Shown one piece after another: positions 55,926-64,000 of a DNA stretch of 64,000 bases. Positions within the stretch are counted from its first letter, which is position 1. Every line of letters starts with the position of its first letter. The notes under the pieces are model-generated. The model searched no databases and had not been told where the DNA came from. It saw nothing but the letters and a program-made list of their open reading frames with translations. The translations under genes were made by a program, and so were the position numbers. This DNA comes from JBAXTZ01 sp041666525 (GTDB lineage Bacteria > Bacillota > Negativicutes > JBAXTZ01), in NCBI GenBank assembly GCA_041666525.1, contig JBAYGT010000006.1:1-64000 (forward strand), written 5' to 3'.

Positions 55926-57102
55926 AGCCAAGTTAGTCAAAAACAAACGAGTACTTACGATTGCGGGGATCGCCACGCTGGCGCTGCTGGTTGCTGCCGT
56001 TGTAATATATGTCGTCATGCGCTCCGGCGGGCATCAGGCTGCTGGCAATGAACACGCCGGTCATCAAGGCGGAGCGGTGGCGCCAAATGTTGCAAGCGTT
56101 GGAATGATTGAACAGCCGCTGCTGATAGTGGATATTCCGCTGGAAAAGCAACAGCTGATCGGTGTGAAGTATGCTGCCGCCGCTAACCGGGCGCTGGATT
56201 ATCCAATCCGCAGCGTCGCGCGGGTGAGTGTGGACGAAAATTCATTATTCATCATCAGTACCCGTTATTCCGGATTTGTCGAGCAGCTATATGCAGCCGA
56301 AACCGGCCAATATATCAATGCCGGTCAAAGCGTCGCGGCGGTTTACAGCCCGGAATTAGTCGCGGCACAAACCGAGTACGTCAATTTGTTAAACAATCCG
56401 GTAACAACAATGTCTGGTACAGATAGCACTGGCGGGGTGCTTGCAGCAGCCCGCGAACGGCTGAGTTTGCTGGGGCTGGATAGCGGCTATATTTCATCAC
56501 TGGAAAAAACGCGAATAGTACCGAAAACAATTACTGTTAACAGTCCGGCAGCGGGTTATGTGATGCAGCGTCAGGTGCTGCCCGGTTCGCAGGTGCAAGC
56601 CGGACAGCCATTGCTGACCGTAGCTGATTTGTCGCAGGTGTGGGTTATTGCTGATATTTATGAACAGGATTTAGCGTTGATTGCCGCCGGGCAGGCGGTG
56701 ACGCTGACGTTTGAAGCCTGGCCGGATTTGAAAGTCCACACCACAATTGATTATATTTATCCGATGCTGGACCCGACCACCCGGACTGCAAAAGCCCGGA
56801 TGACCATTAATAACGCCGGTAACCGTTTTAAGCCGCAGATGTACGGTGCAGTGGCAATCACAGTCCGGTTGCCCGACGCAATAACCGTTCCTGAAGATGC
56901 GGTCATCAACACTGGCACCCGTAAACTGGTGTATGTTGATTTGGGTGAAGGTAAACTAAAACAGCGGTTGGTGACGACCGGATATTCCGCGAGCGGCTAT
57001 GTGCAAGTTACCAGTGGTTTGCACGCCGGTGAACGGGTAGTCATCGCAGCGAATTTTCTGGTTGATGCCGAAACCCGGTTACACGGGGAGGTAGCGCCAT
57101 GA
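55918..57102 (+). CDS. RND periplasmic adaptor, CusB-like
   Basis: A 394-residue membrane-fusion protein: N-terminal anchor helix (14-35), a His-rich GNEHAGHQGG stretch, then the adaptor's barrel-sandwich, hairpin and beta-barrel parts (FVEQLYAAETGQYINAGQSV, SPELVAAQTEYVN, GYVMQRQVLPGSQVQAGQPL). The CusB family carries metal to CusA. AAGGAG at 55902-55907 supports ATG 55918. It overlaps the pump gene by 4 bp. Confidence 0.9.
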   Translation: MIRAKLVKNKRVLTIAGIATLALLVAAVVIYVVMRSGGHQAAGNEHAGHQGGAVAPNVASVGMIEQPLLIVDIPLEKQQLIGVKYAAAANRALDYPIRSVARVSVDENSLFIISTRYSGFVEQLYAAETGQYINAGQSVAAVYSPELVAAQTEYVNLLNNPVTTMSGTDSTGGVLAAARERLSLLGLDSGYISSLEKTRIVPKTITVNSPAAGYVMQRQVLPGSQVQAGQPLLTVADLSQVWVIADIYEQDLALIAAGQAVTLTFEAWPDLKVHTTIDYIYPMLDPTTRTAKARMTINNAGNRFKPQMYGAVAITVRLPDAITVPEDAVINTGTRKLVYVDLGEGKLKQRLVTTGYSASGYVQVTSGLHAGERVVIAANFLVDAETRLHGEVAP

Positions 57103-60100
57103 TTGCCGCAGTTATCGCCTGGAGTGTGCGCAATAAACTGCTGGTGCTGTTATTTGCACTGGCGCTGGTATTTTTTGGCTATTATTCGTTAAAAAATACA
57201 CCGCTTGACGCTTTGCCTGATCTTAGCGATACGCAAGTCATTATTTACAGCGAATGGCCGGGAAAAAGTCCGGATATCATCGAAGACCAGGTCACCTATC
57301 CAATCGTATCAACGTTACTCGCCGCACCAAACGTACAGGCGGTACGCGGCTTTTCCTATCTCGGCAGTTCGTTTATCTATGTAATTTTCAAAGAAGGTAC
57401 CGATCAATATTGGGCGCGTTCGCGCGTCAGTGAGTACCTGCAATCGGTAAAAGCCAAACTACCTGTGGATGTTACACCGCAGCTTGGTCCGGACGCCACG
57501 AGCCTCGGCTGGGGATTTTCCTACGCGTTGGTCGACAGGACCGGGAAATATGATCTCGCGCAACTGCGCAGTATGCAGGACTATAATCTCAAGCTAGCAA
57601 TTGAAAGCGTGCCGGGCGTTTCTCAGGTTGCATCCATCGGCGGTTTCGTCAAACAATATCAGATTACCCTCGATCCGGTAAAGTTACAGGCTTATAACAT
57701 CCCGCTTGGTAAAATTCTGCAGACGGTACGCGCCGGAAATCAGGATGTCGAAGGCCGGGTGCTGGATTTTAACGGTTTGGAATATATGATCCGCGGCCGT
57801 GGTTACATAAAAAGCATCAAGGACATCGAAAATATTGTGGTTGCCGCCGATAACAGCGGTACACCGGTATTAATCAAAAACATTGCCCAAGTCCAGCTTG
57901 GTCCGGAACAACGCCGGGGAATCGCCGACCTTAACGGTGAAGGCGAAGTCGCGGGTGGAATCGTGGTAGTTCGCTTCGGTCAAAACGTTTTGAGCGTTAT
58001 CGACCGCGTTAAGGAAAAAATCGCCAATGATATCGCGCCCAGCCTGCCAAAAGGCGTGGAAGTGGTAACGACCTATGATCGCAGCGATTTGATTTATCGG
58101 GCAATCGACACGTTGAACTCCGAAATCATCAAATTGTGCATCGCGGTCGCCGTCGTCTGTCTGGTCTTTCTCTGGCACTTTCCCAGCGCCTTTGTCGTTA
58201 TTTTGACATTGCCGGTTGCGATAATCGCATCGTTCATTATGATGCTCGGCCTGGGTGTAACTGCCAACATTATGAGTCTTTCCGGCATTGCCATCGCCAT
58301 CGGCGCGATGGTCGATGCATCGATAATTATGGTTGAAAACGCCCATAAGCGGTTGCATCAGTGGGATGAGGCGCGGGCATTTGTTAAACAGCCGCAGAAC
58401 GAAACTGCGCCGGAATACGCGGAGCAGTCGGCATTCGCCGCGCTCAACCGCACTCAGGTAATTGTGCAGGCGGCACAAGAAGTCGGGCCGTCATTGTTTT
58501 TCGCGTTGCTGGTAATTACCGTCGGTTTTCTGCCGGTATTTACGCTCGAAGCCCAAGCCGGCCGATTATTTAAACCACTGGCTTATACGAAAACTTTTGC
58601 AATGATGTTCGCGGCATTCTTGGCAGTGACGCTAACACCGGTAATGATGAGTATTTTCATCCGCGGCAAAGTAACACCGGAAGAGCGTAATCCGGTTACC
58701 CGGCTGTTGCAAAAAATTTACCATCCGGTTGTTGTCTTTGTACTGCGCTGGCCAAAATCAGTATTGGCAGCAGCAATAGTAGTTTTGCTAATCACACTCT
58801 TTCCTTTCTTAAAAATCGGCAGTGAGTTTATGCCGCCGCTCTATGAAGGCAGCCTGCTGTATATGCCGACCACGATGCCGGGAGCTTCAATAAATGAAGC
58901 GGCAAAACTGTTGCAGACTCAGGACAAAGCACTGAAATCGGTGCCGGAAGTAGCGCAGGTGTACGGTAAGGCCGGGCGGGCAGAAACCGCGACTGATCCG
59001 GCGCCGCTGGAAATGTTTGAAACGGTAATCACGCTTAAACCGGAAAGTGAGTGGCGTTCCGGTATGACAATCGAACGACTGACTCAGCAACTCAATGAAG
59101 CAGTCAGTTTGCCGGGAGTAAGCAATTCATTTACCATGCCAATCAAGGCGCGGATTGATATGCTGGCAACCGGTATCCGTACCCCGGTTGGTATCAAGAT
59201 TTTTGGTGCAAATCTCAATGAGATTGAAAAAATCGGCGTACAGCTTGAACAACGGCTGCGCGATCTGCCGGGAACCCGCAATGTTTATGCCGAGCGGGTC
59301 AACGTCGGCTATTATCTGGATGTCACAGTCAACCGCGATCAGGCGGCACGCTATGGGCTGACCGTTCAGGATGTCGAAGAAGCTGTGCAAACTGCTGTTG
59401 GCGGCATGAATGTCGCAACGACGATAGAAGGCCGCGAGCGCTATCCGGTCAACATCCGTTACCAGCGCGACTGGCGTTCCGATGTCGAACAGTTGAAACG
59501 GATATTGGTACCGGTAATGATGGCGCAGACAATGCAAAACGCCGGGTTGCCGTCCGTGCCGCAGTCGTCATTGGCGCAGGACAATTTGTTGCTGCAGGTT
59601 ATGCCGCAAATTGGCGCAACAGCTGCAACCGGCGGCCTTACGCAAGTGCCGCTCGGGCAATTGGCAGAAATTAAAATCCGTCCCGGCCCGACTGGCATCA
59701 AGAGTGAGCAGGGGTTGCTCTCGGCGTACGTTTATATTGATGTCTCAGACAAAGATATTGGCGGCTATGTCAAACGCGCCAAAGCGCAAATTGCAAATGT
59801 GGCGATACCGGCAGGCTACCGGCTGGAGTGGAGCGGCGAATACGAATTCATGCAAAAAACTGCATCGATGTTATGGATCGTGATACCATTGACGTTATTG
59901 CTGATCTTTTTGCTGCTGTATCTGAACACCAGGTCGTTTGCGAAAACTGCGATTGTATTGTTGGCGGTGCCGTTCTCGCTGGTCGGGTCATTTTGGTTGT
60001 TGTATCTGCTAAACTATAATATGAGCACGGCCGTTTGGGTGGGATTGATTGCCCTCGCCGGGTTGGATGCTGAAACCGGCGTGGTCATGCTACTGTATCT

Positions 60101-60386
60101 GGATCTTGCGTATAATGAAGCGCGCGCCCGCGGCGAACTCGATCACCGACAGCTGGATGAAGCGATCATGCACGGTGCGGTCAAACGGATTCGCCCCAAG
60201 ATGATGACAGTATGCGTAATCATCGCCGGTTTGCTGCCGATAATGTTCAGCAGCGGCGCCGGATCGGACGTAATGAAGCGGATTGCCGCGCCGATGCTTG
60301 GCGGTGTCGCAACTTCAACCATTCTCGAGTTGGTCGTCTATCCGGTTATATACCGGTTGTGGCGCGGACGGGGACTAAAGCCATAA
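57099..60386 (+). CDS. Heavy-metal RND pump, CusA-like
   Basis: A 1095-residue RND transporter of the heavy-metal family, with 12 helices and two large periplasmic loops. PLDALPDLSDTQVIIYSEWPG and LGPDATSLGWGFSYALVDR are family signatures. Methionines that match the Cu/Ag relay of E. coli CusA are present: YMPTTMPG, SFTMPIKARIDML and TGIRTPVGIKI. Cu(I)/Ag(I) export is therefore more likely than Co/Zn. Genes for a YtkA-like lipoprotein, the channel and the adaptor precede it with overlaps; no two-component regulator is adjacent. A terminator follows at 60420. Confidence 0.92.
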   Translation: MIAAVIAWSVRNKLLVLLFALALVFFGYYSLKNTPLDALPDLSDTQVIIYSEWPGKSPDIIEDQVTYPIVSTLLAAPNVQAVRGFSYLGSSFIYVIFKEGTDQYWARSRVSEYLQSVKAKLPVDVTPQLGPDATSLGWGFSYALVDRTGKYDLAQLRSMQDYNLKLAIESVPGVSQVASIGGFVKQYQITLDPVKLQAYNIPLGKILQTVRAGNQDVEGRVLDFNGLEYMIRGRGYIKSIKDIENIVVAADNSGTPVLIKNIAQVQLGPEQRRGIADLNGEGEVAGGIVVVRFGQNVLSVIDRVKEKIANDIAPSLPKGVEVVTTYDRSDLIYRAIDTLNSEIIKLCIAVAVVCLVFLWHFPSAFVVILTLPVAIIASFIMMLGLGVTANIMSLSGIAIAIGAMVDASIIMVENAHKRLHQWDEARAFVKQPQNETAPEYAEQSAFAALNRTQVIVQAAQEVGPSLFFALLVITVGFLPVFTLEAQAGRLFKPLAYTKTFAMMFAAFLAVTLTPVMMSIFIRGKVTPEERNPVTRLLQKIYHPVVVFVLRWPKSVLAAAIVVLLITLFPFLKIGSEFMPPLYEGSLLYMPTTMPGASINEAAKLLQTQDKALKSVPEVAQVYGKAGRAETATDPAPLEMFETVITLKPESEWRSGMTIERLTQQLNEAVSLPGVSNSFTMPIKARIDMLATGIRTPVGIKIFGANLNEIEKIGVQLEQRLRDLPGTRNVYAERVNVGYYLDVTVNRDQAARYGLTVQDVEEAVQTAVGGMNVATTIEGRERYPVNIRYQRDWRSDVEQLKRILVPVMMAQTMQNAGLPSVPQSSLAQDNLLLQVMPQIGATAATGGLTQVPLGQLAEIKIRPGPTGIKSEQGLLSAYVYIDVSDKDIGGYVKRAKAQIANVAIPAGYRLEWSGEYEFMQKTASMLWIVIPLTLLLIFLLLYLNTRSFAKTAIVLLAVPFSLVGSFWLLYLLNYNMSTAVWVGLIALAGLDAETGVVMLLYLDLAYNEARARGELDHRQLDEAIMHGAVKRIRPKMMTVCVIIAGLLPIMFSSGAGSDVMKRIAAPMLGGVATSTILELVVYPVIYRLWRGRGLKP

Positions 60387-60419
60387 TAGTATAACCGGGT
60401 TTCCAGAGTAAATTCGCTC

Positions 60420-60459
60420 AAAAATTCTTGTCCGGCAATTCTGCCTGGCAGGAATTTTT
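60420..60459 (+). terminator. Terminator of efflux operon
   Basis: aaaaattc/gaattttt outer stem with inner ggc/gcc pairing and one mismatch; T5 tail. Confidence 0.7.
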
Positions 60460-60506
60460 GCTTTGGCATAGAATTTACTCTTCAGAGGAGTTGCGGAGAG
60501 TAGTAG

Positions 60507-60563
60507 ATGAATTGGTTGGGAATCTGCCTGATAACTGCCGGGGTGATTTTAACACTTTTATAA
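60507..60563 (+). CDS. Small hydrophobic ORF, 18 residues
   Basis: Reads MNWLGICLITAGVILTLL, a single short membrane helix. GGAG at 60495-60498 is 8 bp before the ATG. It lies after the efflux operon terminator and before the promoter of the next barrel gene. It could be a small membrane peptide or chance; no family is recognised. Confidence 0.4.
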   Translation: MNWLGICLITAGVILTLL

Positions 60564-60580
60564 AACTATAATTTTGGTTG

Positions 60581-60609
60581 TTTACAAGCCGATTTTTCCG
60601 TGCTATAGT
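60581..60609 (+). promoter_or_regulatory. Promoter of small barrel gene
   Basis: TTTACA (60581-60586), 17-bp spacer, TATAGT (60604-60609). Confidence 0.7.
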
Positions 60610-60643
60610 TTATGCTGGACAAAAAAAACGGAGGAGAAATTAT

Positions 60644-61207
60644 ATGAAAAAACTAATACTCGTCGCCTTGATGGCAGCACTGCTCGTCGTTTCGGCTACG
60701 GCCTTTGCCGCGCCGGCGCCCTTTACCTTGCCTGGCGCGGTTACGCTGGATTTTTCGACGTCAGCAGTGACTGATTTGGCGTTTACTGGCGCAGTCGGAC
60801 TAGGACAAGGCTTTGCGTTGAGTATTTCCAATGACCCGGATGTTCAGTTGAACATCGATTACAAATTCAGCAATTTGGGTGATACGCCGTTGAAATTAAT
60901 GGTGTTCGCCGGGATCCAGTCGAATTGCGGGTTTGGTTCCAGTAACAGCGGAAGAACCTACAATAATAGTTTTGGCGGCCAAGTTGGTGTGCAATTCGGG
61001 ATTCCACTGGGTGATGGTTGGCAGGCTTATGTCATGGGAAATATCGGGTCCCCGGCGTATAAATTCAACGGTGGCGTTGCATATACCTTAAACGAAAAAG
61101 TGGATATGTATGTTGATGTAAACTATGTCAATATGTGGCATAATAATGACTGGAATAATGATAACGGCGTGTTTTATCCGTCAGTTGGTATGGCGATCAA
61201 ACTGTAA
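60644..61207 (+). CDS. Small outer-membrane beta-barrel protein
   Basis: A 187-residue exported protein: signal peptide 1-22 (ATAFA), then alternating beta strands rich in Gly and aromatic residues (GQVGVQFGIPLGDGWQAYVMG, GVAYTLNEKVDMYVDVNY), ending SVGMAIKL. It looks like a small eight-stranded barrel and resembles the frameshifted protein at 17766 in its N-terminal plan. GGAGG lies before ATG 60644. Function unknown. Confidence 0.75.
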   Translation: MKKLILVALMAALLVVSATAFAAPAPFTLPGAVTLDFSTSAVTDLAFTGAVGLGQGFALSISNDPDVQLNIDYKFSNLGDTPLKLMVFAGIQSNCGFGSSNSGRTYNNSFGGQVGVQFGIPLGDGWQAYVMGNIGSPAYKFNGGVAYTLNEKVDMYVDVNYVNMWHNNDWNNDNGVFYPSVGMAIKL

Positions 61208-61243
61208 ATAGAAGCTTGTTTTTATGATGAAAACCAGAATAAG

Positions 61244-61271
61244 TTGCGCTTTGACAATAATATGCTATAAT
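61244..61271 (+). promoter_or_regulatory. Promoter of P-type ATPase leader
   Basis: TTGCGC (61244-61249), 16-bp spacer, TATAAT (61266-61271). Confidence 0.6.
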
Positions 61272-61308
61272 CGGGGTATCTCTTTGCACTGCAAATAATT
61301 TACAGTAC

Positions 61309-61415
61309 AAACTGAGCAGGCGGTTAACTTTAGTTAATGCGGCTGGGCCGATGACGGCAGCAGGATTGATATCAACCTGTGGGACAGTAAAATGTTTCAC
61401 AGGTTGTTTTTGTTT
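61309..61415 (+). promoter_or_regulatory. NiCo (czcD-type) riboswitch with terminator
   Basis: Seen: ACTGAGCAGG, GGCTGGGCCGATGACGGCAG and CCTGTGGGACAGT in that order, with ACT/AGT closing the element. This matches my recollection of the NiCo (czcD) consensus, which has ACUG-ACAGG, GGGC-GA-GGCAG and UGUGGGACAGU around a four-way junction that binds Ni or Co. The last block overlaps a 9-bp terminator (caacctgtg/cacaggttg, 61373-61406, then TTTTTGTTT). Metal binding should block the terminator and switch on the ATPase downstream. Confidence 0.75.
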
Positions 61416-61432
61416 AAACGGAGGCGCTGTTA

Positions 61433-63958
61433 ATGACAGATCAGCAAAATCAAAAACTATATGGGCTTACATCGGCGCGCGCAACGGAACTTCAGGAGCA
61501 ATTTGGCAAAAATGAACTTGTCAAAGAGAAAAAATCAAATTTTTTTCATAAAATCCTGCACGTTATTAGCGAACCGATGTTTGTGTTGCTTATTGTTGCG
61601 GCAATAATCTATTTTATCCTTGGCGAGCCCAAAGACGGCGCAATAATGTTGGTATTTGTATTGGCGATTATCAGCATAGAAGTTGTTCAAGAATGGAAAA
61701 CGGATAAAACCCTAAGGGCATTAAAAGATTTGTCGGCGCCCCATATAGCTGTATTAAGAGATGGAGCACAAGTCATAATTAACAGCGCGGATTTAGTGCC
61801 AAATGATGTGATGTTTGTCGCAGAAGGAGTCAAAGTTCCGGCGGATGGCTTCGTTGTGAAAGCCAGCACCCTGCGTATCGATGAATCATCGCTTACCGGC
61901 GAATCGGAGGCGGTATTCAAAGTCGTGGAACTAGATATAGCTGAAAAAGCTAAAGATTATTGGCGGCGCGATTATTGTTATGCCGGTACGCTGGTTACGC
62001 AGGGCACAGGAACTATTTTGGTAGACAAAATTGGTACAGCTACTGAATATGGGAAAATTGGCAAAGATGTTATGGCAGCGCCGGATGAGCCAACACCGCT
62101 CCAGTTGCAAACCGGAAAACTGGTCAAGTTATGTGCGGGAATTGCTGCCGTGTTATTTTCGCTGGTCGGAGTTGTGACCTACATAAATATTCCCGATCAT
62201 CTGTTCGGTGACCGGATAATTGAGAGTATTCTATCGGGAATAACCTTGGCGATGGCGATGTTACCGGAAGAGTTTCCGGTAATATTGACCGTATTTTTAT
62301 CGATGGGCGCCTGGCGGTTGGCAAAAAAACAGTCGTTAGTACGCAATCTAGCCTCGGTGGAAACACTAGGGGCAGTATCGGTGTTGTGCGTTGACAAGAC
62401 CGGCACGATAACGATGAACCAAATGACGGTGCAAGCTAGTTGGAGTTTTACTGATGACATCCCGGCGTTGATTAAGATAATGGGCATGGGCTGTGAGCCG
62501 GATGCTTATGATCCGATGGAAAAAGCGATGATTGCCCATTGTGATGCCCAAGGAATTACCAGGACGAATATTTTTGGTGGTGAATTAATTCAAGATTACG
62601 CGTTTACCGATGAAAACAAAATGATGGGACATGTCTGGAAAAACAGCGGAGAGATTATTGTCGCGGCCAAGGGCTCGCCGGAGCGGCTGCTTGCGCTTTG
62701 TCAACTTAAGGCAGATGAGCTAACGCTTGCGGAAAGCAAAGCCGGCGAAATGTCCAGCCGCGGGTTGCGGGTTATTGCTGTCGGACAAATGCAGCTCGCT
62801 AATATAAGCGCTGTTCCAAAAACATTGCGGGAGTGCAGGTTGCAATTTTGCGGGCTGATTGGCCTTGCCGACCCGCCCCGGGAGTCGATTAAACAGGATA
62901 TCGAAATCTGCACCCGGGCCGGGGTACGGGTGGTCATGATCACTGGCGATAACGGCATTACTGCCAGTGCGATTGCCAAGCAAATAAATATGCCCGATAA
63001 TGACAAAATTATTACCGGTGATGAGCTCAATAAAATGAGTGATGAAGAATTGCGTGAGCGAGTCAAAATAGTTAGTATTTTTTCGCGGGTTCTTCCCGAA
63101 CATAAAATGCGGATCGTTCGAGCCTTTAAGAGCAATGGCGAAGTGGTAGCGATGACTGGCGACGGCGTTAACGACGCTCCGGCGTTGAAGTATGCTGATA
63201 TTGGAATTGCAATGGGCAAACGCGGGTCGGAAGTTTCGCGGGAGGCAGCCGACTTAATTTTGCTCGATGATAATTTTTCAACGATTGTCCATACCATCGA
63301 AGACGGCCGGCGAATTTATGATAATATCAAAAAGGCGGTTGGCTATGTATTTACTATCCATATTCCGATTGCACTTTCAGCGTTATTGGCGCCGTTGCTG
63401 GGTATCAGCCCGATAAATTTATTGCTGTTGCCGCTGCATGTGGTATTATTGGAGCTGGTAATCGATCCTACTTGCTCGGTAGTGTTGGAACGGCAACCGG
63501 CTGAACAAGATATCATGAACCGTCCACCCCGCAGTCCAAAAGCGAAACTGATTACGCTGGCTTCACTGCTAAAGAGCGTAGTGCAGGGTTTGATGATATT
63601 TGTTGCGGCCTTTGGCGCTTATATTATGTTTTTGAATCAACAACCGGATAATGCGCCGCAAGCGCGGTCGATGGGCTTGACGATAATATTATTGGCGAAT
63701 ATTCTGTTGGTGCAAGTTAATAGTTCAAATTCTGAATATGCCGTAAAATCATTTATGCGTCTGATGAAAGACAAAGTAATGCTGACGGTTGTTTTTGCTA
63801 CAATAGCCGGTTTGTTTATCATGTTATATACACCGCTTAGCGGATTTTTGAAATTGGCGCCGTTATCGCCGGGGCAGTTAGGACTGGCTGCGGTAATCGC
63901 CGGTGTCGCGGTGCTGTGGTATGAGCTGGTGAAAGTCTATCGCAGATGTGCAGGTTAA
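61433..63958 (+). CDS. Cation-translocating P-type ATPase, P2-like
   Basis: An 841-residue P-type ATPase. N-terminal cation-ATPase domain (YGLTSARATELQEQFGKNEL), A domain with LTGES, helix 4 with AMLPEEFPVILTV, phosphorylation motif CVDKTGTITMN, hinge TGDGVNDAPAL, and six C-terminal helices. The helix-4 PEEFP (not CPC or SPC) places it with Ca2+/P2-type pumps rather than classical P1B metal pumps, and there is no N-terminal metal-binding domain. Its leader resembles a Ni/Co riboswitch, so Ni2+ or Co2+ export is the best inference. GGAGG at 61420-61424 sets the start. Confidence 0.9.
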   Translation: MTDQQNQKLYGLTSARATELQEQFGKNELVKEKKSNFFHKILHVISEPMFVLLIVAAIIYFILGEPKDGAIMLVFVLAIISIEVVQEWKTDKTLRALKDLSAPHIAVLRDGAQVIINSADLVPNDVMFVAEGVKVPADGFVVKASTLRIDESSLTGESEAVFKVVELDIAEKAKDYWRRDYCYAGTLVTQGTGTILVDKIGTATEYGKIGKDVMAAPDEPTPLQLQTGKLVKLCAGIAAVLFSLVGVVTYINIPDHLFGDRIIESILSGITLAMAMLPEEFPVILTVFLSMGAWRLAKKQSLVRNLASVETLGAVSVLCVDKTGTITMNQMTVQASWSFTDDIPALIKIMGMGCEPDAYDPMEKAMIAHCDAQGITRTNIFGGELIQDYAFTDENKMMGHVWKNSGEIIVAAKGSPERLLALCQLKADELTLAESKAGEMSSRGLRVIAVGQMQLANISAVPKTLRECRLQFCGLIGLADPPRESIKQDIEICTRAGVRVVMITGDNGITASAIAKQINMPDNDKIITGDELNKMSDEELRERVKIVSIFSRVLPEHKMRIVRAFKSNGEVVAMTGDGVNDAPALKYADIGIAMGKRGSEVSREAADLILLDDNFSTIVHTIEDGRRIYDNIKKAVGYVFTIHIPIALSALLAPLLGISPINLLLLPLHVVLLELVIDPTCSVVLERQPAEQDIMNRPPRSPKAKLITLASLLKSVVQGLMIFVAAFGAYIMFLNQQPDNAPQARSMGLTIILLANILLVQVNSSNSEYAVKSFMRLMKDKVMLTVVFATIAGLFIMLYTPLSGFLKLAPLSPGQLGLAAVIAGVAVLWYELVKVYRRCAG

Positions 63959-63986
63959 AGGTCGGAGCTGAGATGGGGAGATGTGA

Positions 63987-64000
63987 ATGAATCAGGATTC
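63987..64000 (+). CDS. Start of next gene, cut by window
   Basis: ATG 63987 with GGGGAG at 63975-63980 begins MNQDS and runs off the end. Nothing can be said about function. Confidence 0.5.

Noticed and set aside
57870..58478. 202-codon minus-strand ORF inside cusA
   Set aside because: Antisense shadow of a strongly conserved RND gene, without start context.

Overview
The window looks like a chromosomal segment of a diderm Firmicute, most likely a Negativicute of the Sporomusaceae type (inference). Shine-Dalgarno sites are strong (GGAGG), TTG and GTG starts are frequent, U-tailed intrinsic terminators abound, and two leaders match Firmicute riboswitch families. Yet many genes encode outer-membrane proteins: a TolC-like channel with CusB/CusA partners, an inverse autotransporter, and several small beta-barrels ending in Phe or Leu. 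No rRNA, tRNA, CRISPR array, transposase or prophage was seen.

Layout. 1-300: unidentified structured RNA with two terminators. 0.37-3.7 kb: thioesterase and two secreted hydrolases. 3.7-5.85 kb: a ykkC-type riboswitch, amtB and a P-II gene, bracketed by a 110-bp direct duplication. 5.9-8.7 kb: secreted metallophosphoesterase and histidine phosphatase. 8.9-10.7 kb: potassium channel and a YhcG-type nuclease. 10.8-13.0 kb: LytS/LytR-type two-component pair. 13.2-19.6 kb: a secreted cluster with a linalool dehydratase/isomerase-like enzyme, a CrtC-like protein, a phosphoesterase and two frameshifted outer-membrane proteins separated by a decayed EamA fragment. 20.0-26.5 kb: catabolic cluster of amidase, tandem cyclase-family hydrolase, methylmalonyl-CoA decarboxylase, CoA-transferase and DMT permease. 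26.7-30.2 kb: carboxylesterase and glycogen branching enzyme. 30.2-32.3 kb (minus): a two-peptide small-ORF operon, HIT protein and MFS pump. 32.4-36.7 kb: ascorbate-type PTS with purine nucleoside phosphorylase, glyoxalase and ADP-ribosylglycohydrolase-like protein. 36.7-37.9 kb: toxin-antitoxin pair between 37-bp direct repeats. 38-42.6 kb: inverse autotransporter. 42.7-47.5 kb: GAP/LysE-like membrane protein, diguanylate cyclase, hybrid kinase. 47.6-50.6 kb: an APC permease fused to a solute-binding domain, convergent with a free binding protein. 50.8-54.0 kb: two moeA-type genes. 54.2-60.4 kb: YtkA-like lipoprotein and a CusCBA-like efflux system. 60.5-64.0 kb: small peptide, small barrel, NiCo-type riboswitch with P-type ATPase, and the start of one more gene.

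How genes work together. The region is rich in envelope and scavenging functions: exported hydrolases and phosphatases, metal efflux under RNA control, nitrogen uptake under RNA control, and sugar or nucleoside uptake by a PTS. The most novel candidates are the exported LDI-like/CrtC-like cluster, the ykkC-type control of an Amt/P-II pair whose P-II lacks the T-loop tyrosine, the PTS/nucleoside cluster, the APC-SBP fusion and the unannotated small-peptide operon. Recombination has marked the window: a 110-bp duplication around amtB, 37-bp repeats around the toxin-antitoxin pair, three dispersed copies of a terminator element, a transporter relic and two neighbouring frameshifts.
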